From Barthelona sp. PCE (lineage: Eukaryota > Metamonada: BaSk clade): a DNA stretch of 64,000 nucleotides. Location: assembly GCA_040285745.1 (NCBI GenBank), contig JAUFOR010000002.1, positions 1,612,001 to 1,676,000 of the forward strand. Direction: 5' to 3'. Below are positions 1-10,335 of the stretch, piece after piece. The notes beneath the pieces are model-generated. The model worked only from the letters and a program-made list of their open reading frames with translations. It searched no databases and was not told the origin of the DNA. The position numbers were made by a program, and so were the translations under genes. The number at the start of each line of letters is the position of its first letter. Position 1 is the first letter of the stretch.

Positions 1-2977
1 CAAGATCAGGATCACGGTTGATCTGGTGCATCAGTTCGTCAATGTCATCCTCCGAGTAACCGCTCAAATGCTCAACAAGTGAATCACGAGAATAATTACC
101 AACATTATTAGAGTAATAATCTTCAAGAATTGTCAGTAACGCAGAGCTGAATTCACAAAGGGAGTTCAGGCTTGTTACCAAACGAGGCACACTTCTTGTA
201 ACGGTCATGATATCACGTACCAATGAGTTGAACGACTCCGTCATCTGTTCAACACTGGGCTCTAATACACATCTATTGTTCTTGAGAACTACAAAAACGT
301 TGAAAAGAGGAATGACTTCTTGTTTTCTTGAACCATTGAGCAAGAAATTAAGGTAAGAGAAGTTTTTAACAATCATAACCTCCAATGCTTTAAGTAAATC
401 AAACTCTTTAGTAGCAACGTAATTGAACCAATGTGTTGTGACTGTTGAATCCTGTTGGAAAAGCCCAAAGTTAAGGCGGAAAAAGTCAATAATTTGGTTG
501 TGAGTGTTTTGTAACACCTGAATGTTGCTGGTGATCTGAGACTTGATAAGAGAGTTGAATGATGTCAATGAATGTAGTTCCTTACGGGACAGTTTAAACA
601 ATTCAACGTTCGCAATCTTTTCAAAGAGAGAGTCAATATTGAAGTTGTTCTCCTTAAACGTAAAGATGAGGTTGAGGATATCCTGTGTAATTTGGAAACA
701 GTCACTCACATAGTCTCGGAGGTTCTTTGAATTCCAGGTTAGAGTTTCCAGACCAGGACGGAATTTCTTCTCAACGAATGAAAGACGTTCCTTGAATAGA
801 AGTTTGTCTGAATCTTGCAATAACTCGAGAATACGGTTGTAATGCAAAATAACAGCAAGCACTTCTTCGTTCTTTTGATGAAGTGTCTTGAAATGAGTAA
901 ACAAATATGCAGCGTTATATGGAATATCAAAATCGCACTTCTGCCACAAAACAACTTCACGTAGCAGTTTGAACAGCTCAGGCTCAAAGTTGACTTGCAA
1001 CTGCATTGACCGCATGCCTGCGGAATCAAAGTCACGTTCAACATCCAGAACTCTCATCATGAGAACGTTATCGAGTGCAGAAGTAAGGTTGTTGTTGGTG
1101 ATAATATCGCTCCAATCCGTATACTGGTTGCGAACATAATCCTCACAAGTGTTTTTGAAACGAAGAAATGACGCAACAATGGAAGCCTTTTCGTTCTGGA
1201 AAGCTTCATCAAAGTTAACAATGCTGAGGTTCTCCAAGAGTTCCAGATCTTCTTCAAGATACATAATCATAGAACGAGCCCAGACAGCACTGCCAGAGAA
1301 AAGTGGTACACCAACTGTAAGTGGTGCAGACTTTTTTCCAGCTTCAAACTCCTTTTTGTAAATATCAATGGATTCGTTGAACATATTCCACAAATCCAGT
1401 TTCTTCTTTGACACAAATGTCTTGATGGACTGGAGAGAAGCAAGACGATCATAAATGATTAGATACTTATAGTTCTCATGGAAGTTATCCGTCAGTTGGG
1501 AGCTGAGCAGATTGGTGTAAATGATGTTGAGGTACTTGATACTATTCTTGAATGTAAGATAGTGTTGATACCATTCACTATTGTTGATACTTAGAATACC
1601 TGCTTCTTCATTTGCTGTGAAAAGGATGTTGAGCTTCTCAAGAAACAAAATACCAATCTCATCAAGTGACTTCGTGAGCCTAAAGTTCCTGGGTACCTTA
1701 TCTTCGAAATTGGTAAATTGTTCGTGAAGTTTAAGTACTTCCAAAAGATCTTCAAGACGTTGCTGGAAAGCTTCGACTGAACTGAACGAACTAGTCTCTT
1801 TGTTTGAAACTGGGATGTCCAATTTCACAAACATATGTTTCCATAACTTCAGAAGCTTAATGGAGCGCATGATATTGTTGAGGTTATAATCTTTCTTATC
1901 AAGAAATTCATCAATGTTGATGAAACGCTTGCACAATACAATGAGTTCATTGCCGAACTTGCTCAGAATATCCTCCAAGTGAGGAGCATACTTCAAGACA
2001 AATTTGAGAACCATCAATATTTCAAGCAGTAACTCTCGAACCTTTTCGAGATTATCGATAGATTCAAGTGCCTTAAGTTCGTGAATACTGTCCTTTAATA
2101 AGGAAACAAAGTTCATATCACGATTAGAACGCGTTAAGATGCTGTTAAGATCAAGCTTCAATTTAATAAAGCTATCATAATAATTGCTACCAATATCCTT
2201 TAAGGCCTCCAAGATAGCAACCATTGCATCAGATTCGATCTGATCCTGTACACTTAGCAAATTCTTTACGCGTAATTCTAAAATATCAATCATTTCCAGG
2301 ACACCAAGATCTTCCTTTCTGAACTTCTCGCTTTCATTAAGGAGGTCACGGATCTGATGTAGCCAATAAATAAGACATCCTTCAAAGATTTGAACCTTAT
2401 CACGAATGTCAAAGTTAATAAAGAGGCGTGAGTCAGGAATATACAAGACTGTTTGATCATGTCTGTTGTAAGTGATCTCGGTGAAGTTTGCTAGGAATCG
2501 GTGGAGATGTGAGATATACTCGTTCTTGACTGATTCTGGCCAATCGCGTTCTTCACTAACTGCTGTAACAACAAAAGTCTTGAGGAAAGTGAGGAGAACC
2601 ATATGAGGTTCTCCACACATGTTTGCCCAATGTAGCTGTTCCTGGATGACATCGAAGCTGATAATCTCAGGTGTTGTTCTGATAAAGAAACAAAGATTCA
2701 TCTTATCCTGTTCATCCACCCTAATGACGCTCAGTTCGGGCAGGGCGGTGGTGACGACGATTTTATCGGTCTCCGCACTAATATACATAAACAAATTGTT
2801 TAAAGCAACGTTTGTAAGAAAGCCTCGTACTGTATTCTTTTGCGCCTCAGTAAATTCATAGTCTGGGAAGGCCGCAAAGCTCATCTTAGACAGAATGAAT
2901 TCACAGGAGTTTGCTGAATCTTCATACTTGCGGTTTGTAACACTGACTGGATCCAATGCTGCGTTAAACTCTGACAT
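1..2977 (-). CDS. Axonemal dynein heavy chain, N-terminal tail (partial)
   Basis: The reading frame is open from an ATG at 2977 to the window edge, giving the first 992 codons of a larger protein. The translated tail contains a TVLYIP element followed by a long amphipathic stretch ending in HQIRDLLN (about residues 185-225), and later a KSAPLTVG...WAR segment near residue 590. Both are hallmarks of the dynein heavy chain N-terminal region (DHC_N1), which binds intermediate and light chains and dimerises the motor. The AAA+ motor would lie beyond the window. In cells such proteins drive ciliary bending, so this gene shows that the organism is flagellated. The match to axonemal outer-arm-type tails is from memory of the family; the exact isoform cannot be decided from the tail. 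No introns are seen in almost 3 kb. Confidence 0.8.
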   Translation of the reverse strand, partial: MSEFNAALDPVSVTNRKYEDSANSCEFILSKMSFAAFPDYEFTEAQKNTVRGFLTNVALNNLFMYISAETDKIVVTTALPELSVIRVDEQDKMNLCFFIRTTPEIISFDVIQEQLHWANMCGEPHMVLLTFLKTFVVTAVSEERDWPESVKNEYISHLHRFLANFTEITYNRHDQTVLYIPDSRLFINFDIRDKVQIFEGCLIYWLHQIRDLLNESEKFRKEDLGVLEMIDILELRVKNLLSVQDQIESDAMVAILEALKDIGSNYYDSFIKLKLDLNSILTRSNRDMNFVSLLKDSIHELKALESIDNLEKVRELLLEILMVLKFVLKYAPHLEDILSKFGNELIVLCKRFINIDEFLDKKDYNLNNIMRSIKLLKLWKHMFVKLDIPVSNKETSSFSSVEAFQQRLEDLLEVLKLHEQFTNFEDKVPRNFRLTKSLDEIGILFLEKLNILFTANEEAGILSINNSEWYQHYLTFKNSIKYLNIIYTNLLSSQLTDNFHENYKYLIIYDRLASLQSIKTFVSKKKLDLWNMFNESIDIYKKEFEAGKKSAPLTVGVPLFSGSAVWARSMIMYLEEDLELLENLSIVNFDEAFQNEKASIVASFLRFKNTCEDYVRNQYTDWSDIITNNNLTSALDNVLMMRVLDVERDFDSAGMRSMQLQVNFEPELFKLLREVVLWQKCDFDIPYNAAYLFTHFKTLHQKNEEVLAVILHYNRILELLQDSDKLLFKERLSFVEKKFRPGLETLTWNSKNLRDYVSDCFQITQDILNLIFTFKENNFNIDSLFEKIANVELFKLSRKELHSLTSFNSLIKSQITSNIQVLQNTHNQIIDFFRLNFGLFQQDSTVTTHWFNYVATKEFDLLKALEVMIVKNFSYLNFLLNGSRKQEVIPLFNVFVVLKNNRCVLEPSVEQMTESFNSLVRDIMTVTRSVPRLVTSLNSLCEFSSALLTILEDYYSNNVGNYSRDSLVEHLSGYSEDDIDELMHQINRDPDL

Positions 2978-3177
2978 AATATACAAATGGGTGAGTTAAT
3001 ACAAAAATGGGGGTAATGTATGGTTAAAAAAAGGCAATAAAGGGTTTCAAAAACGAAAACAAAACAAAACAACTTCAAGTTTAAAGTTTCTTTGAGTTTT
3101 ATGCAAGTAAAAGCGTTTAATGACAATGATGATCATCATTACCATCCTTGAAAATTGAAAAACCTGTATTCATACTT

Positions 3178-4404
3178 ATGAGTCATTCTAACATTCCTAG
3201 TGCTCCAGCCAGTGCTCCTAATGCAGCACACCAAGTCGTCCCAACGGTTCCTTCCGTCCCTCATCATAATGTAGGGCAAGGAAGCTACCACGAATATGTT
3301 GATGAGCAAGTTCACATCTCACCAATGCGGATTTTCTTTGGTTTCTTGCGTGAGCGTGCCTGTAAGTGCTCTGGAGGTGGTTCTGATTTTAATCATGTTC
3401 TACTTGCAATGATATTTGCTGCTTTGCAAATCTTTTCTTTAATTCTAGCAGATCCCTACTTTATGTTTTTCTTGTTTATTTTTTGTACGTTTGCACAAGT
3501 TCGCTACTCTGTAACTGGTTTTTCGAAGGTGGAAGACGGTTCTGCAAAAATATTATGTGTATTTCTTGCTATTTGGGATTGGATGTGGACCTTTTATTGG
3601 TTTAATCTTTTCTGGATCTTTGTATCCAATAACACACTATCCTTTTTAAAATCAATCGGTAAGGGTACTGTTTGTACAGGCAGTTGTACAAGTTTGTTTG
3701 GTGATTTCGATTGGACCAAGATGACAATTTGGGGTTTACTCCTCGGTTTGTTGTATTTCCTTATATTATGGACCTCATATATTCCTATGGCTATCGGATC
3801 AATATTCTGTGTCAATGGTATTGCTCTTTGGTATAGCATATGGTTTATCCGTGATTACTATAAAGCTGGAAAAGCTCAGCGTAATGGATTTTTCTTTACT
3901 CTTGCGCTTTTCTGTTTCTTATCACAAATTTCGATTGTGATATGTATTTTCCACATTATTGTTAAAGATACTCATGTTCAATACCAATTAGGTTTAGCAA
4001 CGATTGCATTTTGTGTATTTTTCATTGTTGTTACATTCAAACTTATTAAAAAAGTTAGAAGTGGTGATTTGAAGTTAAATAATTGGCAATGGGCTGCTAT
4101 GATTCAAGCTTGGTGTTGTGCTCTGTGGCATTTATACAACGGCTTCTTCTACTTCGGGTTGATATTTAATGAAGTCGCAATATTCTTTGGTTTTGATTTT
4201 AAGAGTTATCCTAATTGGAGTTATCATTCTTCAATTGCATTTAGTAATTTGGTTGATTTTCTGCTCTTTCTGTTTGCTATTGCCATTGTTTGGGGAATAT
4301 TGAAGAGTATCAGTATGTCGATCAAGAAATGCTCTGATTCTTATAGTGAATATGCTTCTGAACTCAGACAGCAACATTCCAAAAAGAAGAAAACTCATTC
4401 TTAA
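3178..4404 (+). CDS. Polytopic membrane protein, unrecognised
   Basis: The first ATG (3178) gives 408 residues; the frame is open upstream to a TTG at 3148 but lacks an earlier ATG. The first 60 residues are Pro/Ala/Ser/His-rich and probably cytosolic. They are followed by about nine hydrophobic segments rich in Phe and Trp (roughly residues 72-95, 97-110, 125-150, 180-200, 205-225, 235-258, 265-285, 295-320 and 345-370), and the protein ends in a Ser/Lys-rich tail with KKKK. No transporter or enzyme signature is visible. The gene converges on the Rpn12 gene with 26 bases between stop codons. I do not recognise the family and assign no function. Confidence 0.75.
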   Translation: MSHSNIPSAPASAPNAAHQVVPTVPSVPHHNVGQGSYHEYVDEQVHISPMRIFFGFLRERACKCSGGGSDFNHVLLAMIFAALQIFSLILADPYFMFFLFIFCTFAQVRYSVTGFSKVEDGSAKILCVFLAIWDWMWTFYWFNLFWIFVSNNTLSFLKSIGKGTVCTGSCTSLFGDFDWTKMTIWGLLLGLLYFLILWTSYIPMAIGSIFCVNGIALWYSIWFIRDYYKAGKAQRNGFFFTLALFCFLSQISIVICIFHIIVKDTHVQYQLGLATIAFCVFFIVVTFKLIKKVRSGDLKLNNWQWAAMIQAWCCALWHLYNGFFYFGLIFNEVAIFFGFDFKSYPNWSYHSSIAFSNLVDFLLFLFAIAIVWGILKSISMSIKKCSDSYSEYASELRQQHSKKKKTHS

Positions 4405-4430
4405 TTGTAAATAGTATTTTAAAGATTTTT

Positions 4431-5291
4431 TTACACAATACGATCATACTGCTGTGCGATACCGAAACAACTATTGAGAATATCTTTGGGATGACATGTT
4501 TTCATACTTATTTGTTCTTGATTTTGCTTAAAATGAACATTACCAGTTACTTCATCAACTTCCCATCCGAAAAACATGATGAGATCGCTCACTTCACCAT
4601 ACTTATCCTTCAGTCCGAGACCCTCAAACAGTTGCTCAAGACAGTTCAAAGGGACACCTTCATCCGAGCTTGCAACTAAACTGTTAGCAATACTACTGAG
4701 TAAATCTTGCTCTACAGTGACCTTTAGACCTGTACACATGTCTTCAAAGCCTTTCAACTGGTGGCTCTCGATCATTTCAAGGATCTTCATATGATTACCT
4801 TGCTCAATTGCAACATCAACTTCAACAACATATTCCACCACATCTTTCTGTAAAAGAAATGGGAATCCAACACGTAGTCTCTGGACAAGATGGTGGAATC
4901 GATCCATGGCAGCACGTTTAAGGAAAAAAAGTAAGAGACCAGCCACAATGGTTGCCATAAAATTGGAAATCTGTTCATCTTGAGCAATATCTTCAGTCAA
5001 AGATGTGATCATGTCGAGAAGGGAGGTGAATTGTGCATACACTATATCAAACAAAAGAGATTCATTTTCACAGAATTGATGATTCTGAAGTAATGTTCCC
5101 ATAATGTGAAATGACCTCCAAATATCATCAACTTCCACGCCATCGAGCACGTCGACATGCTTTGCTGTGTTTGTCAAGCCCTTGTGCAGAGTCTTCATAT
5201 TGTAGAGTTTAATGCTCTTAAAAGCCTCTTTTAATGAATTTTCATCTGTAAGGTTATCCTCCAACCTGGATATAACGTCTTCTAACTGCAT
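4431..5291 (-). CDS. PSMD8: 26S proteasome regulatory subunit Rpn12 (PSMD8)
   Basis: The 286-residue length is that of Rpn12/PSMD8, a PCI-domain subunit of the proteasome lid that helps complete lid assembly and docking to the base. The order of helical segments fits: a long N-terminal helical repeat region, FFLKRAAMDRFHHLVQRL near residue 125 (compare the family's LLAEN-type helix), VEYVVEVDVAIEQGN near 155, then the winged-helix part with TVEQDLLSSIANSL near 192 and a GWEVDE segment near 243. The extreme C-terminus ends in RIV, as in PSMD8 proteins. The related CSN8 and eIF3k are shorter. The start ATG is clean and only 70 bases separate it from the divergent 5362 gene. The assignment rests on family memory, not on a search. 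Confidence 0.75.
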   Translation of the reverse strand: MQLEDVISRLEDNLTDENSLKEAFKSIKLYNMKTLHKGLTNTAKHVDVLDGVEVDDIWRSFHIMGTLLQNHQFCENESLLFDIVYAQFTSLLDMITSLTEDIAQDEQISNFMATIVAGLLLFFLKRAAMDRFHHLVQRLRVGFPFLLQKDVVEYVVEVDVAIEQGNHMKILEMIESHQLKGFEDMCTGLKVTVEQDLLSSIANSLVASSDEGVPLNCLEQLFEGLGLKDKYGEVSDLIMFFGWEVDEVTGNVHFKQNQEQISMKTCHPKDILNSCFGIAQQYDRIV

Positions 5292-5361
5292 ACAAAATTT
5301 CAGAAAAGGGTATTTAACCTGTTAACAAAAAAATTTCCTTATCCAAAATTCCAATGTGCTA

Positions 5362-8300
5362 ATGGAGAAATCACCCAGCTTCACATTGAGCAGGAGTCGG
5401 TCTTCATTGAGGTTACTCACCAAAATACCGAGTTCTGCTGCCTTACAGGCTATATCCGATTTACAGAAATCTGTTGCTGCAGTGGAGGAAGTGCCAATCG
5501 ATCACAACGTAAAAGGGGAAGAGGAGCATGAAAAAGCACCAAAAGAGGGAAAAAATAATGAAGACGAAGATATTGTACAATTGCGAGACCGTCTTTTACT
5601 TAAACGTCAGGAATTTGCTGACAGTCTGCTCACAGAGATCGAGCAAACCATGGAGGAGACATTCATTCAAGATTTCACTAACACTGAAGTTTGTACAGAT
5701 TTTATTAATGAAGTTGAAGACAGTGCTCTGTTTGTAACAAAAGTACCGTTGAAGCAGGCAAAGGAGGAGACTATCGATATACATAAGGCTCTTGAAGCTG
5801 ATTTAGATTTAGAAGGTCAGGAACAGTATGAGTGGTATTTACAGTATAAAGAACGTTTGGAACAAGCATACACGAGGGTATTTGAGTACAAGCAGCAAAA
5901 TTTCCAGCAAATGGTTCATCAAAAAGAAGTGCAACTGAATGATATGTTGAATTTGCTCAGTGCCTTGCGAAATACTTTTCAGAAACTTGAGAGCAGGATG
6001 AAACAGAAATTTAGAAAGCATTATATATCGCTGAATGAAGTTTCAAAGAGTTTATTTGCTCGAAATTATACGTTAATTGATTCAGCATCTCCCATAATTT
6101 ATAAGGTTTCTCTTCACTCTCTACGCGAGACAAGGACAAAGATGGCAGCTGGAAAGTACTGTATACACACTACAATCATCAATTCACTTGGTGGTATGCC
6201 TGTTGTCTGGTCAAAGCTTGGGGTTGAGACTCTTCATCTTGGTTCATCTGGAATTTACGATTACCCAACTAAGCATAGGCATCTCATACAACATCTTGAT
6301 CTGGAGAGGCGTGCAACACATTGTATTCTTCCTTCACATCACTCTTTACCATGGACGAGCGCATGTTTATTGGTACAGCTTTTATTTTTGGGTGAGGCTG
6401 ATGATGAACGTTCAGTTATTGCATGGGGTGTATATCCCGTTTGTGATTCTCAGCTCAACATATTGCAGGGTCCATTTATGATGCCCATGTTGCGTGGTCA
6501 TGTTGATTCAACATTGCGTAAGTGGTCTCAGATTGAGATGGCAATTAAGCGTGATCTGGAAGTTTGGTTTGGTAATTTTTATTTTAGTCTTGAGCGTATT
6601 GAGCTGGAAGAACTTCCTAAATGTCAAGGTGAAATAGAACATGAGAACAATCTAAAGTTGGATGTTCCTAGCAACTTTTTCTTAAGTGGTGGTGAAAAGC
6701 TTAATGTAGTTGCTGAGCTGGTCGACCCTCCATATAAACCAGAGCCGTCGCGTTTCATTGAATATCCATGTTTACATGATGGAAAGGCTAAATTACACAG
6801 GCCTGATGAGTTTATGGATGAGTATGAGCATATGAAAACGGAACGCGACACATATTTACGTGAACTTACAGCTCGTTCAGAGAAGACAGATCGGGAAGAA
6901 GAACCGTTGTTGAATGGAGCAATCGATACCGCGCGCGATACCTTCTCGCCAGTGAGCGATGCCAATGAAATAGATTTGGATGATATTATTCCAGGTTTGG
7001 CACGTCTAGGTGAGGATGACAAGGATCTTGATGAGGAGGGGTTGGCTATCAGTAGTCAGAGAAACAGAGAGAACATTAAACCTCTGTTGACACCTGTGGC
7101 TTTTAACCCAGATGAGGGTAATATTCTTGATACAGGTGTTACTTTACCACGTGGGCTTATTCCACCATTTGCAGATCTAAAGAAGGGTTTCTTAAAAAGT
7201 ATGATTCGATCTGAGAGGAGGGAATTATTTAACGCCAGCAAATATGGTTTGATAACATTCATAACAACTATACTAATGTTTTTACTTTTTATGTTTCTTC
7301 GGCCTTATATCCACGGTTTTATTCAAATATTTTATTTATACGCTATGCAGTTCCCTTATTCATACAAGTTTGAAAATTTTGGAATTACTCTTATTTATCA
7401 GACTTCAGTCATTACAGTTCCAAGTGTAATCATGTTGGTGTTTGCTCCATTATTAATATCAATGATTGTATTCTTACTGATTGTGAGTTTTTCTGTCCTT
7501 GCAACTCGTCTTTTAAAGCAGTTACATCCACTAGTATGGCGTGCAGAACTCTTTTTCTTTTTGATCATATTACTTGATCCAGTATTAGAAATTTTGTATT
7601 CCATCGTAAATGGCCAGTTTGCTGCAATGATACAAGAGTTTTCGACACCTTCACAGGTACCCATACCAATCCCAGACATCTTGAAACTGCTCTATTTCTA
7701 TCATTATAGAGAAGGTAATGGTCTACCAGGCCTGCTTCTTACTCTCTTACTATATGTTATTTTTTATTGTCTTGCATTGCCACTTATATACTGGTTTTTT
7801 GTGCATGTGTATGAGAACAAACGTGTGATAGATACTTTTTACAGACTCAGTGATCCACATCATGTGATTTTCTGCCCTCCCGACAATGAAGTAACAATTT
7901 CACTGATTAGAGAGGTAATAGATCAGGCAAGGAGATACGCTACACGTGAAGGACTACGCAGGAAGACTGCAGGTGAACGGTACGAATTGGTAACAGATAC
8001 AATACCCCCTAAGATCATTGCAAGTGTAGCGCATATTGTTGTATACAACAAACACCCTCTCTCACGTGTTGCAGATGTTCACAGAAGATTCGCTGTTGTT
8101 TGTCGGGAGGGATCTACATTCCGAGCACGCGTATTTGAACTTGACCCAACAGATGAAGGCACATTTTCGATACCAGGACTAGATAGCGGATTTAAGCTAC
8201 GAAAGATTCACTTAGGAGCACCGCAACTCAGTGTTAGTATGCAACCAGTGGACGAGGATGAAGATTCAGACTTTGCGCTTGATTTCAGCTCAGATGAAGA

Positions 8301-8445
8301 CGATGTTGTATTTGAGTTCAACCTTAATCCTGATGTTAAGGTTAGCCTTGAAGGTGAAACAACAAATGAGCAACATCAATACGAAGAGGATGAGAATGGC
8401 TTGCGTTCAATTTTAACGCCCAGAAATATGTCACGCTTTCAGTAA
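5362..8445 (+). CDS. Large conserved multi-pass membrane protein, probably cilia-associated
   Basis: The ATG at 5362 gives 1027 residues; a GTG two codons upstream is ignored. Residues about 75-235 are acidic and coiled-coil rich. Residues about 245-425 form a beta-rich, C2-like domain that includes VIAWGVYPVCDSQ and a conserved MLRGHVD segment. A charged linker follows, then hydrophobic spans at about 632-655, 675-720, 730-760 and 785-815, followed by a cytoplasmic tail with an acidic stretch (DEDEDSDFALDFSSDEDD). From memory, similar GWxVxPLCDSxxxxxxGxFxxPLLRG proteins occur as uncharacterised transmembrane proteins in ciliates and other flagellated protists, so a ciliary or cortical role is plausible but unproven. 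Confidence 0.7.
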   Translation: MEKSPSFTLSRSRSSLRLLTKIPSSAALQAISDLQKSVAAVEEVPIDHNVKGEEEHEKAPKEGKNNEDEDIVQLRDRLLLKRQEFADSLLTEIEQTMEETFIQDFTNTEVCTDFINEVEDSALFVTKVPLKQAKEETIDIHKALEADLDLEGQEQYEWYLQYKERLEQAYTRVFEYKQQNFQQMVHQKEVQLNDMLNLLSALRNTFQKLESRMKQKFRKHYISLNEVSKSLFARNYTLIDSASPIIYKVSLHSLRETRTKMAAGKYCIHTTIINSLGGMPVVWSKLGVETLHLGSSGIYDYPTKHRHLIQHLDLERRATHCILPSHHSLPWTSACLLVQLLFLGEADDERSVIAWGVYPVCDSQLNILQGPFMMPMLRGHVDSTLRKWSQIEMAIKRDLEVWFGNFYFSLERIELEELPKCQGEIEHENNLKLDVPSNFFLSGGEKLNVVAELVDPPYKPEPSRFIEYPCLHDGKAKLHRPDEFMDEYEHMKTERDTYLRELTARSEKTDREEEPLLNGAIDTARDTFSPVSDANEIDLDDIIPGLARLGEDDKDLDEEGLAISSQRNRENIKPLLTPVAFNPDEGNILDTGVTLPRGLIPPFADLKKGFLKSMIRSERRELFNASKYGLITFITTILMFLLFMFLRPYIHGFIQIFYLYAMQFPYSYKFENFGITLIYQTSVITVPSVIMLVFAPLLISMIVFLLIVSFSVLATRLLKQLHPLVWRAELFFFLIILLDPVLEILYSIVNGQFAAMIQEFSTPSQVPIPIPDILKLLYFYHYREGNGLPGLLLTLLLYVIFYCLALPLIYWFFVHVYENKRVIDTFYRLSDPHHVIFCPPDNEVTISLIREVIDQARRYATREGLRRKTAGERYELVTDTIPPKIIASVAHIVVYNKHPLSRVADVHRRFAVVCREGSTFRARVFELDPTDEGTFSIPGLDSGFKLRKIHLGAPQLSVSMQPVDEDEDSDFALDFSSDEDDVVFEFNLNPDVKVSLEGETTNEQHQYEEDENGLRSILTPRNMSRFQ

Positions 8446-8515
8446 ATAATTAACAATTGAAAAATGTTTTTACAGTGCAAATATGTTAACAAGTGAGTGC
8501 AAGGAAAGTTTCATA

Positions 8516-10126
8516 TTATTGGTTTTGGAATTCTTGAAGTAATTCACCAAATGCAACGAATTGTTGTTGGAGTTTCTTAAATTCGCTCATAACATGTGTC
8601 ATTGAAATTTCTTGAACAGCTGGCACATCCTCAACCTGCTCAACAGGATCCTTACACTCATCAGCAACAGGTTTAGACTCCTCAGGTTCTGGGGTGGGTT
8701 CCTTCTCGACGATTGGTTCAGGTGTGGGGGTTTTCTCAACAACAGGTTCAGGTGTAGGTTCTTTCTCAACAACAGGTTCAGGTGTAGGTTCCTTCTCAAC
8801 AACAGGTTCGGGTGTAGGTTCCTCCACCGGCTTTGGATTTGGCTTTGGCTCGGGTGTGGGCTCCTTTTCTACAACAGGCGTGATCTCACGTTCTTCAACT
8901 GCCGCCTTCTGGACATCTTCCTGCTTGAAGATACTGCACATAGTGGGGAGGGCGATCTTTCCCTCCTTCCACTCTGCGGCTCGTAAGGCAGGAACAGCAG
9001 CTCTTGTTTCGGGATAAAGTGATGTGTCGGCACCTGCGTTACGTCTTGGTATCTCGAGTCTAAGAGGGGAGATCTTATCAGTCGAAAGGTGGTAAATTCG
9101 GTGAATTTCATTAATCTCTGTTTCAACAGCAAGTTTAGGCAAACATCCAAAAGAACGCATTGCGTCTGGGCCAGCGATAGCGTTGCAAACATAGTGTTTG
9201 GGATCTGAATCGAGAATTTCAAAAACATAAATGACTGTTTGACCACGTGACAAAATATATAGAAGATGCAGATCTTCATCATAATCAACGAAAAGAGAAG
9301 AACCCAAATCGTCAAGAGGGAAGGTGTGTACACGATCACCTGTCTCGGGGTCAATGTAACAAACCTGACGACCGCGCTTTCTGTCTTGAGCAGCATGAGG
9401 AGACTTAGCAGGAGACATATTAACACCGACAGAAATGATGAAATTGAATGTAGGCTCCCATACTAAACGATTAGGCTTAGAAGAAGTGTGAGAGAAGAAC
9501 TCGTTTACGATTTGCTGAGCACGAAAATCTACAATACGGATGGTAGAATCACGACAAGCAACAGCAGCAAGGCTACCTTCTTTGTTCCATGCGACGGAGG
9601 CAACAGCCTTGGGGAACTCCATGTATGACACAACTTCACAATTGTTACTGAGATCATAAATTGTAATATCCATGTTGAAACTAACAACAACCAGTAAATC
9701 CTTTGCAGTAGGATGGAAAGCAACATCGGTGATCTTCTTTGGGAGCTTGATGGGAAAAGCATCTTCTGTAACGGTGATGTTCTCAGTGATGGATTCAGGA
9801 AGATTCCAAACAATTACAGAACCATCCTTAGCACCAGTTACAAGACGTTGGCTATCAAAAGGGTCCCAGGCGAGACAAGAAACATCACTGGTGTGACCAT
9901 GAAGCATGGGCATCTCAGGATCAATCTTACCAGGAGCATTAATATCCATAACAGCAATCATACCACCACCAAAGGACTTCCAGCTGAGGGCGATGTACTT
10001 TGAGTTGACGGCCATGATGTTTTCATCAGTTCCGCAGTTACCGGGCTTTAAATCATTAAATTCTGAAGTAGACTTGATTTGTAAGCAATCGATGTTACGG
10101 TACATAGAGTAGTTTGAAAGGGACAT
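8516..10126 (-). CDS. Coronin (actin-binding WD40 protein) with Pro/Glu repeat linker
   Basis: The 536-residue product starts with a short coronin signature region and has NCGTDENIMAVNSKYIALSW near residue 30, followed by GHTSDVSCLAWDPF near 76 and further WD repeats forming the seven-bladed propeller (to about residue 400). Coronins bind F-actin and Arp2/3 and control branched actin turnover. The usual unique linker is replaced or expanded by five near-identical ten-residue units of the type TPEPVVEKEP (about 435-485). The last 30 residues (SEFKKLQQQFVAFGELLQ) form the short coiled coil that oligomerises coronins. Codon use is relatively GC-rich, in line with high expression. The product name is secure; the linker is the unusual part. 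Confidence 0.93.
   Translation of the reverse strand: MSLSNYSMYRNIDCLQIKSTSEFNDLKPGNCGTDENIMAVNSKYIALSWKSFGGGMIAVMDINAPGKIDPEMPMLHGHTSDVSCLAWDPFDSQRLVTGAKDGSVIVWNLPESITENITVTEDAFPIKLPKKITDVAFHPTAKDLLVVVSFNMDITIYDLSNNCEVVSYMEFPKAVASVAWNKEGSLAAVACRDSTIRIVDFRAQQIVNEFFSHTSSKPNRLVWEPTFNFIISVGVNMSPAKSPHAAQDRKRGRQVCYIDPETGDRVHTFPLDDLGSSLFVDYDEDLHLLYILSRGQTVIYVFEILDSDPKHYVCNAIAGPDAMRSFGCLPKLAVETEINEIHRIYHLSTDKISPLRLEIPRRNAGADTSLYPETRAAVPALRAAEWKEGKIALPTMCSIFKQEDVQKAAVEEREITPVVEKEPTPEPKPNPKPVEEPTPEPVVEKEPTPEPVVEKEPTPEPVVEKTPTPEPIVEKEPTPEPEESKPVADECKDPVEQVEDVPAVQEISMTHVMSEFKKLQQQFVAFGELLQEFQNQ
8681..8830. repeat. Five tandem 30-base units inside the coronin gene
   Basis: Units at 8681-8710, 8711-8740, 8741-8770, 8771-8800 and 8801-8830 share the pattern ggttcaggtgtaggtt followed by ctcaac. 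On the minus strand they encode the coronin linker units TPEPVVEKEP. The three central copies differ by only one or two bases, suggesting recent unit gain or homogenisation. The array is an exact multiple of three, so copy-number change would keep the reading frame. Confidence 0.9.
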
Positions 10127-10335
10127 TTTGAGTCGTAGGGTGCAGTTAAAGCAAAGAGAGTTGGTATAGAGGGTAGATTAGGCGTAGCAAATCTCAAACT
10201 TTTATTCTATATAACTAGATGTAAGTATTGTGTATAAAATAGATCATATCACCATATAGCATATGTTATCTTTGGTCAAGACGCTGTACATTTTGTTTTC
10301 CTCTTTACTTCCATTTCTCACCACGTTTTTGATAA

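Noticed and set aside
7398-7679. Minus-strand frames within the 5362-8445 gene
   Set aside because: They lie entirely inside a long conserved coding region and show no own features.
8694-9017. Plus-strand frame encoding a Gly/Ser/Val repeat protein (GVGSFSTT units)
   Set aside because: It is the antisense reading of the coronin Pro/Glu repeats and has no independent support.
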